This document shows positions 21,408 to 32,219 of a stretch of 64,000 nucleotides of DNA, piece by piece (position 1 is the first letter of the stretch; each line of letters starts with the position of its first letter). The DNA comes from Blastocystis hominis (Eukaryota > Sar > Bigyra > Opalinata > Blastocystidae): NCBI RefSeq assembly GCF_000151665.1, contig NW_013171867.1:312946-376945 (forward strand), in the 5' to 3' direction. The notes under the pieces are model-generated. The model was not told where the DNA came from. It worked only from the letters and a program-made list of their open reading frames with translations, and searched no databases. The position numbers and the translations under genes were made by a program.

Positions 21408-23256
21408 CTAAGTGATTACCAAAAGATCGGCAAGTTTGGTAGAAACATCTAAGAATAAAAGGAATCTATTTTTATTACTTGATACACTTTTTTTTGTTAC
21501 ATACATAAAAGAACGAGGCAAATCGACGTTTCGAAGATTTGGAATATCTAAATCATCATCATCATTATTCGGTTGCTTATAGTACTTTCTAATTTCACTG
21601 AATAAATATATTGGAAGCTGTTTCCATCCGAGTTAATAATGGTTTTTAGATTCGGAAGATCTAGATTCCCTCATTTCTTTCCATTCGTTTGTACGTCGCA
21701 TTTTCAAACTAGATGACTTCTTTCCACAACAACCACAAAGTGCATATTTACCAAGTCGAATGGATCGTAATAATGGAAGATCTATTTGCATCACAGCTTT
21801 GAACACAACTCAATACGTTCCATTCTTACTGATTTGCAGTCAGTAAATACACGATTACCCAATGTGATGTGCTGTAGTTTAGGAAGATCTATCATTCATT
21901 ATTCAAGCTGATAGCTATACGATGAATTGCAAATGAACCATACCAAAAGTTGTATGACTCTCTGTCCATTTTACCGATATTTATCGATTCCAGCGATTCC
22001 AAATTCTTCAATTCAAAATCCCCAGCAAAATCACTGAAACTAAATTCTCCAATCTCAATAGATTCCAATGATTCACAATTTAATATATGGAATGATTTCG
22101 ATTCATTCTTTGAATAGCTATTATGATTTTTCGTGAATGAATTGCTTTCAATTTTTACACTCTTCAATCGATGTAATCCATTGATTGAAAATGTCTGCAC
22201 TGACTGAAAGCATTCATTGCCAATTTCTATCGATCGGAGAGATTCGAGTTTACTCAGATCCAGTTCAGTCAACTCATTACCGCAATTCGAAGAAATCACT
22301 AAACGCGTCACTCCTAAGCTTATATCAAACAAATCGTCGCTATTTCGGATTACCATTTGCTCTTCAGGAATATCACTTATCTTGGGTAGAGTCTCTAGTT
22401 TTCTGGGCTTTTCATTCTTCAGTACACATCGAATACTTTCCCTCATTCCATTCACATACCATCCATCATACAACTCAATTCCACCTTCCTTCTCTTTGCC
22501 ATGATCCCATTCACTTTCACGAATTGCTGTTCCACTTTTCTTATCAATCAAATACCCTATCCCATTTCGTACAAATGCGCCATTGTCAATGCAATATTCT
22601 CCCATATATACAGGTATTCTAAATAGAGGATCAACGTTATTAAGGTCTTCGGCATATTCGATCATTATGTTCTTTTCCACATCAAATTCACGTATGACTC
22701 GAATCAGCTGGTCTTTTGCCCAATATCCTTCGATCTTCTCTCTCCCAGACTTTCGATCATATTCGATTCCATAGCCCTGCCGATTCATGTTCTCGCCAAA
22801 TTCCCCTCGATAAATAACGATTTCTTCATTTTCCTCTGTGCGACCATATCGGATTGTCATTATCAACCCCCCTTTCGTATTTTCTGTCACTCTTCGTTCT
22901 CCATTTCCAAAAAATGAATCCCAGCTTTCCCTTCGTAGTGCTCTTCCATTCTCATATTCCGTGACTTCTCCCACTCGTTTGCCATTTCTCACTTCCCATG
23001 CAAGACTCAAGATTCCATGACTGAACAACTGGCAACGACCGTCAATCTCACCATCTTGCATCTCACTCACCAAAAATTCATTTGAATGATCGCCCTGAAA
23101 TCTGGTAATTTCATACTGTTCTCCCTTTACAACAATTATCTGCTTTTCACTGGTTGTGTAATCGCTCAGGAAATACTTTGATTCTCTTGTTGAATTGGAC
23201 GAGTCTACAAGGGTAACACATATTGCTGAGTTTTTACTTTCAATAATACTCACCAT
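21408..23256 (-). CDS. MORN-like plus BspA-type leucine-rich repeat protein
   Basis: Five exons (23256-21921, 21888-21817, 21781-21695, 21660-21586, 21547-21408) give 569 residues. The first ~260 residues contain irregular MORN-like glycine/tyrosine hairpins (GYGIEYDRKSGREKIEGYW and similar). The C-terminal half is BspA-type LRRs of the form LxSIxIGxxxF, as in LESIEIGEFSF and LQHITLGNRVF. The large first exon alone would stop inside a repeat; removing introns of 32, 35, 34 and 38 nt restores four more repeats. All four introns fall at the same phase-1 position just before the LP or IP of a repeat. Proteins of this kind are often expanded and fast-evolving in gut protists. Cellular role unknown; no signal peptide seen. 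Confidence 0.8.
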
Positions 23257-24084
23257 TTTGAAACAAGTTGTAAATCAAGTTCCTCTGCATTTTCTTTTTG
23301 AATATCGTAGTTTTATTTGCATGAATTCTGTTTCTATTTGCTTGTTTAAGAAGTGTACTTCAAACGATGGGCGAGAGGGAACACACAAACTTTGTATCGC
23401 CTGAGATGTTCAAAATCACTTAGATGGATTGCGTGTTATACATTTGAATGATCATGCTTCTCTTGGTTGATTAAGTGGAAGTATTTAGTTCCTCCTGTGG
23501 GAGAACAAAGTGGAAACTCTGCTTTGGTGATACATAGGATTACATATTTATGTAGAGTGCACTATCTAATACTTATAATAGTAATAATGAGAAAAGGACA
23601 GAGTGGAAAAACTCGAGATGACATGTTTTTCGTTCCTTAGTAATTGTGCCATAGAATGTGCATCTTGAAATCAACATATTTTGTTTCATAATGCTCCTAT
23701 TCCCGAAATCTCTAATATGATGCCTTCTCTTGGAACATTAAGGCATGTATTTTGCTCACATTATACGGTTCAAACACGAAATGAATTATTTCATATACCT
23801 TACAAACACACCTATGTACATGATGAAGGTGATGGGTCAAGATCATACTTGCTTTATTCTGTCTCCTGTAAGTCTGTAGGAAAAAACGGATTTCTATTGA
23901 TTTAAACCGTTTCCAGTGTCTCTAAAATTGTTTTGACAACGAATCGTTTTTTTACCTCTTTTTTGTACACTCCATAGCCTTTTCAAGCATATCACAAGGA
24001 ATAATAAGTGCAATAAATAAACTGAGTTCCAAATACCGAATTGAAGGATACAAAAGTTATATATAACAATATACTAAAACACTC
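23257..24084. other. Divergent intergenic region
   Basis: Separates the starts of the MORN/LRR gene and HSP70-like gene B, so it probably carries both promoters. A 74-codon plus-strand frame at 23681-23905 shows no recognisable motif and I do not call it a gene. Confidence 0.5.
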
Positions 24085-25856
24085 ATGTCGTCCGAGTGTA
24101 ACTATTTTGGAATTGATATTGGAACGGCTACATCATGCTGCTATCAATGGAGTAATAACGATGCTTGTGTATCCAATTCGTATCGCCCGCTGACTCTTTC
24201 AGTTGTGCTGCTAGGAAAGAAAACAAAAGTGGGTGAAGATGCAATTAATTCATATAGATTTGACAATCAGTGCCTTCTCTATAATGTGAAGCGAATTATT
24301 GGTCGCGACGTTACAGAAATTCCTCAAAATGATAAGGACCACTTTCCTTACAAGCTGGGTGTCAGAGAAGACAGAACGGCCATAATTTTGCCCCAAGGGA
24401 ATAAAGCTAATAAGAGTTATATTTTTCCTGAAGATGTGTATACGGAAATTGTGAAGAGTATATTACCACCGAATTATGATCAGCTAAAAGGGAAAAAGTG
24501 TGTTGTAGTCACAGTTCCTGAGAAATTCAATGCTAAGCAAAGAGCTGCCACCATTAATTCCGTGGAGTGCCTTGGGTTTGATGAAGTTCGCTTATTTTCT
24601 GAGCCTTGCGCGGCTGCCTTTTCGTACTTCCATAAGGAACACATTCAAAATTCCCAAACGTTTGTAGTGTTTGATTTTGGAGGAAGTACTCTTGACATTG
24701 CACTCATCCACTTTGCTGACCATAATTTCAAGGTTTTGGCCGTCGGAGGCCATCCTTATTTGGGAGGCATTGATATTGACAATGCCATTATCGACCTCAT
24801 TAAAGAGAAATTCAGGATCACACAGAAAATATCGCCTATGCTTGAGTGGAAGTTGAAATTAAAATCAGAGAGTATAAAAAAGGCATTAGCCTATTCTAGT
24901 CAAATCGTAATTCGAAATACTGAGCTATTTGAAGACGATTTAGTACCAGAAGCTCAAATCACTATCAGCAAAGCTGAACTGGACAGGGTGATTGATCCCG
25001 TTCTTACCTCGGCTGTCGACATGGCGTATCAGGAGATATCTACAACTGCAGAATTCAAGCGTGGAGAGATCTCGATGATTCTTCTGACAGGAGGAACTTC
25101 ACAGATTCAGCGTCTTGATAGAATGGTTCAAGAAAGGTTCCCATTATGCAAAATCTCAAAGATCGACCAAATGTCCGTTGCCCGAGGAGCTTGTCTCCAA
25201 GGTTTGTTTCTTTTTTGGCTCTTTTATCTCTAGCTCACTGGGAGTTCTGCGTGTCAGCGAACAACCGGAGCAGCGTCGACTTGCTCATGCAGCCAATTGG
25301 CATTCGAACGACAGACGGCATCACCGAGGTGCTCCCCAGCACCACAAAGATCGGCGAGGAGGTCACAGTTCCCTTTAATTTCTATCCATCCTATGACTAT
25401 GCACAGGAACTTTTAATTTCGCTCTTTCAGGGAGACTGGGAACGTTTTGAAGGGCAGTCGAATATTGGCACCATCAAGATCAATATTCCCCATCCTGATA
25501 GGATAGACAATGTGTGCATCACGCTGATCTTGAGCTATAATAAGGATTGCCTGCTTTGTTTCAGAGCTCTCGTGAACAATCAGGAGGTTTACTACACCAC
25601 GATTCACGATCGATGGCACAGCACCAATCCTTATTACGAATCACAGAACAAAGAAGTCGTGAATCGACTTATTAGTGATATTCGAATTCACGCAGAGTAC
25701 TCTCCAGATGGCAAAAGGATTATCAATGAAATGCTGGCTCTTCAGGAGAGAAGGCACAATAACCAACTGAGTGAGATTGAGTATATTACTGGTCTGCGTT
25801 CGTTGGAGCAACAAGTCACAAGTTATCTCTCAACCAGCATAATTGTCAAAAAATAA
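24085..25856 (+). CDS. Divergent HSP70-family protein B
   Basis: Two exons, 24085-25201 and 25234-25856, around a 32-nt intron give 579 residues. Seen: phosphate-1 motif FGIDIGTATSC, in which the usual GTT is GTA; phosphate-2 motif VVFDFGGSTLDIALI; adenosine motif MILLTGGTSQIQ; then a recognisable start of the substrate-binding domain, QPIGIRTTDGITEVLP and STTKIGEEVTVPF. No EEVD terminus. It is a paralogue of the HSP70-like gene at 2256-3911 but clearly diverged from it. It lies inside the spacer of the inverted duplication; its stop is only 8 bp from the right arm. Confidence 0.88.
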
Positions 25857-25895
25857 CGACTCGATGCATTTAGATACTCTATTACACTTTGTTCA

Positions 25896-25903
25896 AACAA
25901 ACA
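25896..25903 (-). terminator. TGTTTGTT 3'-end motif of right RPS15
   Basis: Exact octamer on the minus strand, equivalent to 16099-16106 of the left arm. Confidence 0.65.
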
Positions 25904-25942
25904 ACAAACCATCGTCACCAAGATAAAATGTGCAGACAAAAC

Positions 25943-26587
25943 TTACTTCAAAGGAATGAACTTCGAAGAGTGAGTAGCACCAATACCAGGGCGGTTGTGC
26001 TTCACGGGCTGGTAAGTCAACGAAAATTCACCCAAGTAGTGACCAATCATCTCAGCCTTGATCTCAACGTTGTTGAAACTCTTCCCGTTGTAAACACCAA
26101 CAACAGAACCAATCATCTCAGGAACAACTATCATGTTACGAAGATGAGTCTTCACAGGCTGAGGACGCTCATTCTCAGGAGTGTTCGCCTTCTAAACATT
26201 CATTTCATTCCATTTTACACATACAGCAATGCGCAGTCTCTTTATCAGAGCCTGAGGCTTTCTCTTAAGACCACGACGGAAACGACGACGAGCACGCGCC
26301 TTTCGTTTAATTACATTATTAAATATACATCAACAAGCTCCATCAAGTCCTTTAGAGGCATATCCAACAACTTATCCAAGTCCACACCACGATAAGTGAA
26401 CTTCTTGAAAGTTCGCTTCTTCTTTTGTTCAACATTCATATCAGCACCAACAACCTACACAAATATTACTTATTCGCCTCTTCCCATTTACTAACAACCT
26501 AACGCTAACAACTTTTCACATTCTTATTCATTTCATATTTCATTTGATTCACATTCCATTTCACATTATTCTTACCGGCTCAGACAT
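25943..26587 (-). CDS. RPS15: 40S ribosomal protein S15 (uS19), right copy
   Basis: Mirror image of the left copy: ATG at 26587, exons 26587-26576, 26454-26329, 26299-26225 and 26191-25943, 153 residues, identical in coding sequence and introns as far as I can compare. The presence of introns shows the copy arose at the DNA level, not through mRNA. The two copies point towards each other across the 9.7-kb spacer. Confidence 0.95.
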
Positions 26588-26896
26588 TCTGACAAATGGC
26601 AATACTGTGATAGAAAAGTAAGAAAACTATTTTACCCCTTGATTCCATCTATATACTGATTATAATAGGTTATATTCTGTAATTGATATTTACCCCCATG
26701 AAATAGGCTGATAATATGAAATCTAAATCAGAAATGAATGATGAATGAATTGGATTGTTATCAAGAATTGATGTGGATGAAAATGAACAAAGTGTGTCAA
26801 AGTGTGTGTAATTGTGGTTGTTTGTGTGAGTGTGTAAGTTCATTATATTATTGTTGTCATTATTTACTATCAGAGCAAGAACATAACAAATTGCCA

Positions 26897-27367
26897 ATCG
26901 ATAACTCTACCTAGCAGTACTACTTTTCATTCCATCTACTTTTCATTCACTACTAAGTCACTTTCACACCATTTTCTATTATTTTCTCACCAAAACTGCT
27001 ATTAGCAATAGATCATATTTGAAATACCATATTCTCCATCCAAATGACACTGCCCATAGTTCCACATATTTCAAATACACACATAGCAATACTCAGATCG
27101 ATCTTTCCGAGATACCTTTCCCACATACCGGTTAACTCAAAATATGATTTTCCCTAATTTCTCGTGCTCCGGATATTCGTATAATAAGCGATTTGCTAAT
27201 TCTCAACCCTCTATTGAGCATGTATTAATTACTGTACGCATGGAATGCTCACCATAGGTGTGATAGTTTCACGGGAATTCGATTATTTCTGTTGGTCCAG
27301 ATATATACTCAAGTGAATTTCGTATAGGCAAAGTAAGCAATACGCTCGCTTTTACGTTACGTGGTAG
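26897..27367. other. Intergenic region between the inverted arm and RPL27
   Basis: No gene or RNA recognised. It must contain the RPL27 promoter; ACGTGGTAG directly before the RPL27 ATG could be an acceptor of a 5' UTR intron. Confidence 0.5.
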
Positions 27368-27859
27368 ATGGTCAAGTGTCTTAAGTCTGGAAAAGTGGTC
27401 ATCTTGACGGCTGGTAAATATGCCGGCAAGAAGGCTGTCATTGTGAAGGTGAACGAAGAGGGAGACGGAAAGTACAAGTTCCCTTATGCTGTCGTGTGTG
27501 GAGTGGCGAGACCTCCTCGTAAGGTGTACACGAAGATGTCGGAAAAGGCGGTGGCCAAGAGAACATCTATGAGAGTGTTTACCAAGGTCGTGAACCTCCA
27601 GCATTTTATGCCCACTAGGTTTGTGTCCTGCCTTGTGCTTATCGTTAGATACAACGTCGAGTTCGACTTCTCTGCGCTCCCCGCCAAGGAGGTTGCTCCT
27701 GAGGAGAAGAAGGCTGCTCTTAAGAAGATCGCTCAGACCTTCCAGCAGTCGTATGTAATTATGGTTGTGCTTTAGTTTAGGTACCTGAAGCAGAATGAAA
27801 TCACAAAGGAGAGAACCAAGGCTGGTGTTGCTTATCTCTTCAAGAAGCTCCACTTTTAG
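27368..27859 (+). CDS. RPL27: 60S ribosomal protein L27 (eL27)
   Basis: Exons 27368-27618, 27649-27750 and 27781-27859 (two 30-nt introns) give 143 residues of eL27. Seen: the KOW-type N-terminus LKSGKVVILTAGKYAGKKAVIVK, AVVCGVARPPRKV, the LQHFMPTRY block that spans the first splice junction, and the C-terminal FKKLHF typical of the family. The stop TAG is only 11 bp from the end of the convergent NEMP-like frame. A near-match of the 3' motif, TGTTTGTG, follows at about 27903. Confidence 0.95.
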
Positions 27860-27870
27860 GCAGGTTATCG

Positions 27871-29846
27871 TTATGGGATGCATTGACCTTGCTTGAGTTG
27901 CTGTGTTTGTGACAAACAGGAGAAGGTACAATGATGTTCACACAGAGTTCTACCAGGCGTTCTGGGAATCATACCCTGTGGGTTGTAGTTGTTTGAGGGG
28001 TAATTCCCGAACCTTTGATAGTAATCATTATAATGTGGCTCTCTGTATTCTATCGACTGATATGCATGGTAGGCCGGACCTGAATATCTCTCTGGCACAG
28101 AATCACTCAGGGGTCCTATCGGAACCTCTCTACGATCCACCCACTGATTCTCAGGCATCGAATAGAGTTGTGAATCCAAGCTTGGAGCCTTATAGGGGTT
28201 TTGCGAAAGTGAAACCGTTTTAATGGGCTCCATGGGCTCCATGAGTTGATGTTCAATCCTGTCATTCTTCCCCCACAGCGTCTTCAGAAAAGGGATCGAT
28301 GAGTGATGAAAGAAAGGAGCGTCGAGCGACGTGTTGTCCAAAATCATCGAGGACGTGTCCAAATCCGATGCCCCAACGCTCTGCACCGGACGTTTCTGCT
28401 TTATCAGCTCCCATTGAAGAATCTCCAAGTCGCGAGCCTCCGGCTAGAGTCAAGCCAAGTGCGAATCGCTACGAGAATCAACACATCGGAGTTCAGAAAG
28501 CGGAAAAATCGGTTCCTCGTCTCTGCGTCCATCGAGTAAAGAATCGCAGAATTCTACTGTTCAGCCCCGTTTCTACAAACCGACTTCGCGGATCGTGCGT
28601 TTCAAAGCGTTTAGCGAGTCGCGGACATCGCTCATCTCCGCATGATTCAGTTCGATTTCCGCGGGAACGAACGCTGCACGCAGGTTCCACAGTTCCTCCT
28701 TTCTACGCTTGCAGACTTCGCAATGCTTTACGCGTGGTCCCATCGCAATCTCCCCGAGGCGAACGCGAGAAAAAGGAAAAGCGAGAGGACGCAGAGCGAG
28801 ACAGAGACGGAGGAAGTGCAGTAGATCATCACGACGAGGCAGAGACAGCGCGTCCAGCTGTACACGCTCTGCACGCCGCGCTTTGTGAGCGTTTGGAGCT
28901 TTTGATTGGCGTAGAAGAAGGCGAGAAGGATCCAGAAAAAGCAATAACTGAATGATGAAGGAGGAAAAGGGAGGAGTGGTACAGAATGGAAAGAAAAGGG
29001 TGGTCGATGATGCGCTGAGAGAGCCAGAGATACGTGCTGTGCCGAAGAAGCATCGTTAGAGTCCCGAAAAGACTCAATAGAACGCTGAGAATGCGCAGAG
29101 GGAGGGAGGAAGGGAGGAGCGAGGTGGCGGCGTGGAGGAGGAGGAAGAAAGGGGAGAGCGGGGAGAGAAGCATCGCTGTGGCGTAGTAAAAGGTCTGCGT
29201 GATGCACAGACTGGAAACAAAAGAAGCAGAGAGAAATACTATTTCGCGTAGAAGAAGAGAATGCAGCTGGAAGTGAGCAGAGCGGGATAGAAGAGAAAGG
29301 TTTCTAAGAATCAGATTCGGAAAAATAAAAAAAATAGCACTCTTTTCGATGTGGATTGTGATGTGCATTGCGATGTTGGATCGACTGCGCGTGTTGTGCA
29401 ATGTGATGCACGAGCGCTTGAAGGGAGATAGATAGAGAATGGACAGATCAGGTTCCGGGTTGTAGGTATCGTAGAACACGCGACTGCAGCCAATACAGAC
29501 ACTACAATAGAGAAAAGAGAGGGATGTCACATATGGAACAAATCAGCGAAACTCCCTAGGAAACGAAATCCACTCGAGTCAGTAGAGTCCACCGAATAGT
29601 CGATAGTTTCATAATTGCTCGAGAGAGTGATCTCCCTATAAGAAAAGAGCAGCAACGGGTTGGAGCCGCCCGGTATGCATATCGTTTTATCCGTTCCGGG
29701 GTGTATCTACGCAAGAAATCGCAAAATACAGAGAATACGTCAATTACCTTCGAATATCCACTTTCTGAACTCGCCAATACTGGCAAAAGGAGGATTATGC
29801 AATAAATGGTAGATTGCACAACACGAATCGAACCTTGATTGAACAT
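27871..29846 (-). CDS. NEMP-like (nuclear envelope integral membrane) protein
   Basis: Nine exons (introns at 29707-29747, 29502-29530, 29304-29340, 29211-29239, 28948-28982, 28703-28731, 28554-28584, 28444-28472) give a 571-codon frame. It has a signal peptide (IIYCIILLLPVLAS-type core), a ~150-residue lumenal domain, then about five membrane segments. FYYATAMLLSPLSPFFLLLH and SVYSWTRCLCLVVMIYCTSS match the NEMP/DUF2215 pattern of FYY.. and SWT..LIY. A cytoplasmic or nucleoplasmic tail rich in charged and Tyr/Pro residues follows. NEMP proteins sit in the inner nuclear membrane. The genomic stop at 27871 lies beyond a near 3'-end motif (TGTTTGTC), so the real end may be near 27930 with a polyadenylation-made stop. 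Alternative: another multi-spanning lumenal-domain protein. Confidence 0.6.
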
Positions 29847-30030
29847 GCCAAAGTTGTTGACTAAAAGAGAATAGTTCGTACCGGAAGTATTAACAATTTA
29901 AAAGCATACAAGTTCGATCGTTTGATAATACCCCAAAGAGTAATTATAAAAGAGCGGCAGTGAAAAAACGAAAGTCAGAAAAGAACAAGGAAGGGATAGT
30001 GAGGTATAGTTGATTGCTGTTATTGCGAAA

Positions 30031-30782
30031 ATGGTATATTTTGTTTGTAATCGATGCCAGGAGACAATCCGAAAGGTGAAAGTGGACGAACACTCAAAAC
30101 GTTGTGGTTCAAATTCTTTTTCGTGTGTGGACTGTGGAAAGGATTTTTCTTTAACAGCAGCTCGTAACCATAATACTTGCATTACTGAAGAGGAAAAATA
30201 TCAGGGAAAGCTGTATAACGCTGGCAAAGTGAGGGACATATGGCTTGAATGATTGTGTAGAAGAAGGAGAACCCACAGTTGGAGTGGATGCGAATGTTGG
30301 ATGGAGCTGTGGCGAACAACAAAGATCCTTCCTTAAAAGAGCCTCTGAATAAATTGCTGTCGATGGAAAATGTTCCTCGTAAGAAAGCCAAGTTTATCAA
30401 CTTTGTAAAGAACTGTTGCCACCTTCCCAGCAATATAGTTGAAAAAGTGTGGAGTGTGCTTGAAGCAGTGAAGGATAAGCAAGCGAAGGAGCGTCAAAAA
30501 CGCGAGCAACTGCTTCGTGAGCAGGTAGCAAATCAGCGATGAAGTCGTGAATTGTAGAAACAAAAAGAAAAGGAGGAGAAGGAGAAGAAAGAAAAGGAGG
30601 AGAAAGAGAAGAAGAAAGAGGAAAAGAAGAAGAAGAAGGAAGAGGAGAAGAAGAAGAAGAAGGAAGAGAAAAAGAAGGAGAAGAAAGAAAAGAAAGAAAA
30701 GAAGGAGAAGAAGGAGAAGAAAGACAAAAAGGAGAAAAAGGACAAAAAAGAAAAGAAGGACAAGAAGGACAAGAAGAAATAG
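30031..30782 (+). CDS. LYAR: LYAR-type C2HC zinc-finger nucleolar protein
   Basis: Exons 30031-30228, 30261-30524 and 30558-30782 give 228 residues. The N-terminus MVYFVCNRCQETIRKVKV with the following CVDCGKDF and His residues forms the paired C2HC fingers of LYAR. ENVPRKKAKFINFVKN matches the conserved second block (NVPRKKAKFQNW in animals). The protein ends in about 70 residues of almost pure Lys/Glu, a typical nucleolar tail. LYAR acts in rRNA transcription and processing. The A-rich tail lies antisense to an open frame that continues beyond the convergent UBE2J gene. Confidence 0.88.
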
Positions 30783-30827
30783 TTTTGTTGCCCCTTTCCT
30801 TTCCTTTCCTGTTCCGTGTTTCCTCGC

Positions 30828-30835
30828 AACAAACA
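30828..30835 (-). terminator. TGTTTGTT motif completing UBE2J by polyadenylation
   Basis: Exact octamer on the minus strand inside the still-open UBE2J frame, straight after the membrane anchor. The stop codon must be created at the cleavage site. Confidence 0.8.
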
Positions 30836-30839
30836 CTCC

Positions 30840-32153
30840 AATCGTACATCTGCAAAAAGAAAATCATCAGATAGCTCAGCAGGATCATCACGCTGAGTCC
30901 GATGGTCGTGACCTTCATGCACACACTCTGCTGTCCGCCTACGCCTCGCTCCGCGCCTTCGCTCCTACCCTTCTCTCCCTCCTTCCGCGCGCTCCGCTCC
31001 ACCGGCACCACCACCGGGATGAAAACCGGCACCAGTCTCGTCCTTTCCCGCGGTCCCTCCTCCGTCCACGCCCCGCTCCCCGACACACCCAGTCCCGCGG
31101 GTTCTGCAGGTCCCGCGGGTTCTGCGGGTTTTGTGGGCTCTGTGGGTTCCGCGGGTTCTGTGGGCTCCGTAGGTTCCGCGGGGATGAGGGGCCGGGTGTA
31201 GCGACTGCGGAGCAGCAGCTCGCTGACGGGCACTTCCTCCCCGTTGATTCGCACCGTCGCCCCGCGGGGATGCGCACTCGCCGCGTTGACCGCCGCGGAC
31301 TCGGCTTCGCCCGCGGATTGACCGGATTGACCGGATTGACCCGCTTCGTCCGTAGATTGACCAGCTTCGCCAGCTTCGCCGTCTTCGCCTGGGGCGGGAT
31401 TTGGCGGGATCTCGGCTTCGCCTGCCTCGCTGCCTTCCCCCGCGGTGGGGTCGGTTTCGTTGTCTTGGGGAGTTTCGCTGTCTTGTGCCGCGGGGGAAGT
31501 GTAGTAACTCTGAATGATCTCGTTGGTCAGAGGGGGAATCAGATCGACGATCGGCCCACACTTCGGACAGCAGTAGGAGCGACTCTGCGGGTTACTCGTC
31601 CCGATGCGGCGCTTACCTCCTTTGCAAATCGCTTCCGCATCGTGCTACTGCATGTGATGGAGCCGATGGCTCCGCTCGATTCAACCGGGAAAAAACTGAT
31701 GATTGCTTCCAAAATTGTTCGTACTACGCTCAAACCACACAGAAACCACGTACTACCCCAAGAAGCCTGCCATTCTTCTGGATGGTAGGCAGTAAAACTA
31801 AGACAGATCGGTTTGTTCACCTCAAAACGTCCACTTTCCTTTTCGTTACACCATTCGCCCACCTGTACAGTTAGGAAGATAATCTGTGGAGGCTTCATCG
31901 GCCATTCGGGAGGTAAAAGAATGCGCCCATGATATATGCCTCCTTCATAATCTGAATTCGGTGCTCCATGAATCGTGAAATGCCACTCGAACAAACTATC
32001 CTAGCTATTAGTCTTCCTGCAAAAACACACCTCCAACGGTTTTGCTTGAATCATTGGATTGTTTTCTCTTTGCAGCTCACGAATATCCTAATTGCTTAGC
32101 AACACCCTAGTAGACCTCACAGCATGAATTCGACGTATCGCAGTATTCGACAT
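30840..32153 (-). CDS. UBE2J: Tail-anchored E2 ubiquitin-conjugating enzyme (UBE2J/Ubc6)
   Basis: Exons 32153-32121, 32087-32031, 32000-31869, 31838-31757, 31723-31617 and 31584 to about 30840 encode ~385 residues. UBE2J enzymes work in ER-associated degradation. Seen: MSNTAIRRIHADIRELQ start, FEWHFTIHGAPNSDYEGGIY, GRILLPPEWPMKPP, the catalytic Cys (about residue 86) in NKPICLSFTAYHPEEW, a long Pro/Glu/Thr repeat linker, and a C-terminal membrane anchor GLSVMILLSYLMIFFLQM. There is no genomic stop before TGTTTGTT at 30828-30835. Cleavage four bases upstream of the motif would leave GAT-T, completed by poly(A) to a TAA stop. Confidence 0.9.
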
Positions 32154-32219
32154 TTCTTCTTTTTTTTTCCAAAATAGAATCGAAGCGGGCGTTTCATCGC
32201 ATGTCAAACAAACATTTTC

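Larger units (their letters stand above)
25864..26896 (-). repeat. Right arm of ~1-kb inverted duplication carrying RPS15
   Basis: Reverse-complement copy of 15095-16138. It includes the whole RPS15 gene with all three introns, about 320 bp of 5' flank and about 80 bp of 3' flank. The inner boundary is sharp at 25864; the outer one is blurred by a small indel near 26868-26880. Confidence 0.95.

Noticed and set aside
23681-23905. 74-codon plus-strand ORF upstream of HSP70-like B
   Set aside because: No motif, AT-rich, and no supporting splice structure; kept as intergenic.
15095-26896. Inverted repeats as ends of a large transposon
   Set aside because: The arms contain a host ribosomal gene, the spacer holds host genes with introns, and no transposase or target-site duplication is visible.
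30547-31788. 413-codon plus-strand ORF starting in the Lys/Arg tract
   Set aside because: It reads the LYAR tail in a wrong frame and then runs antisense to UBE2J.
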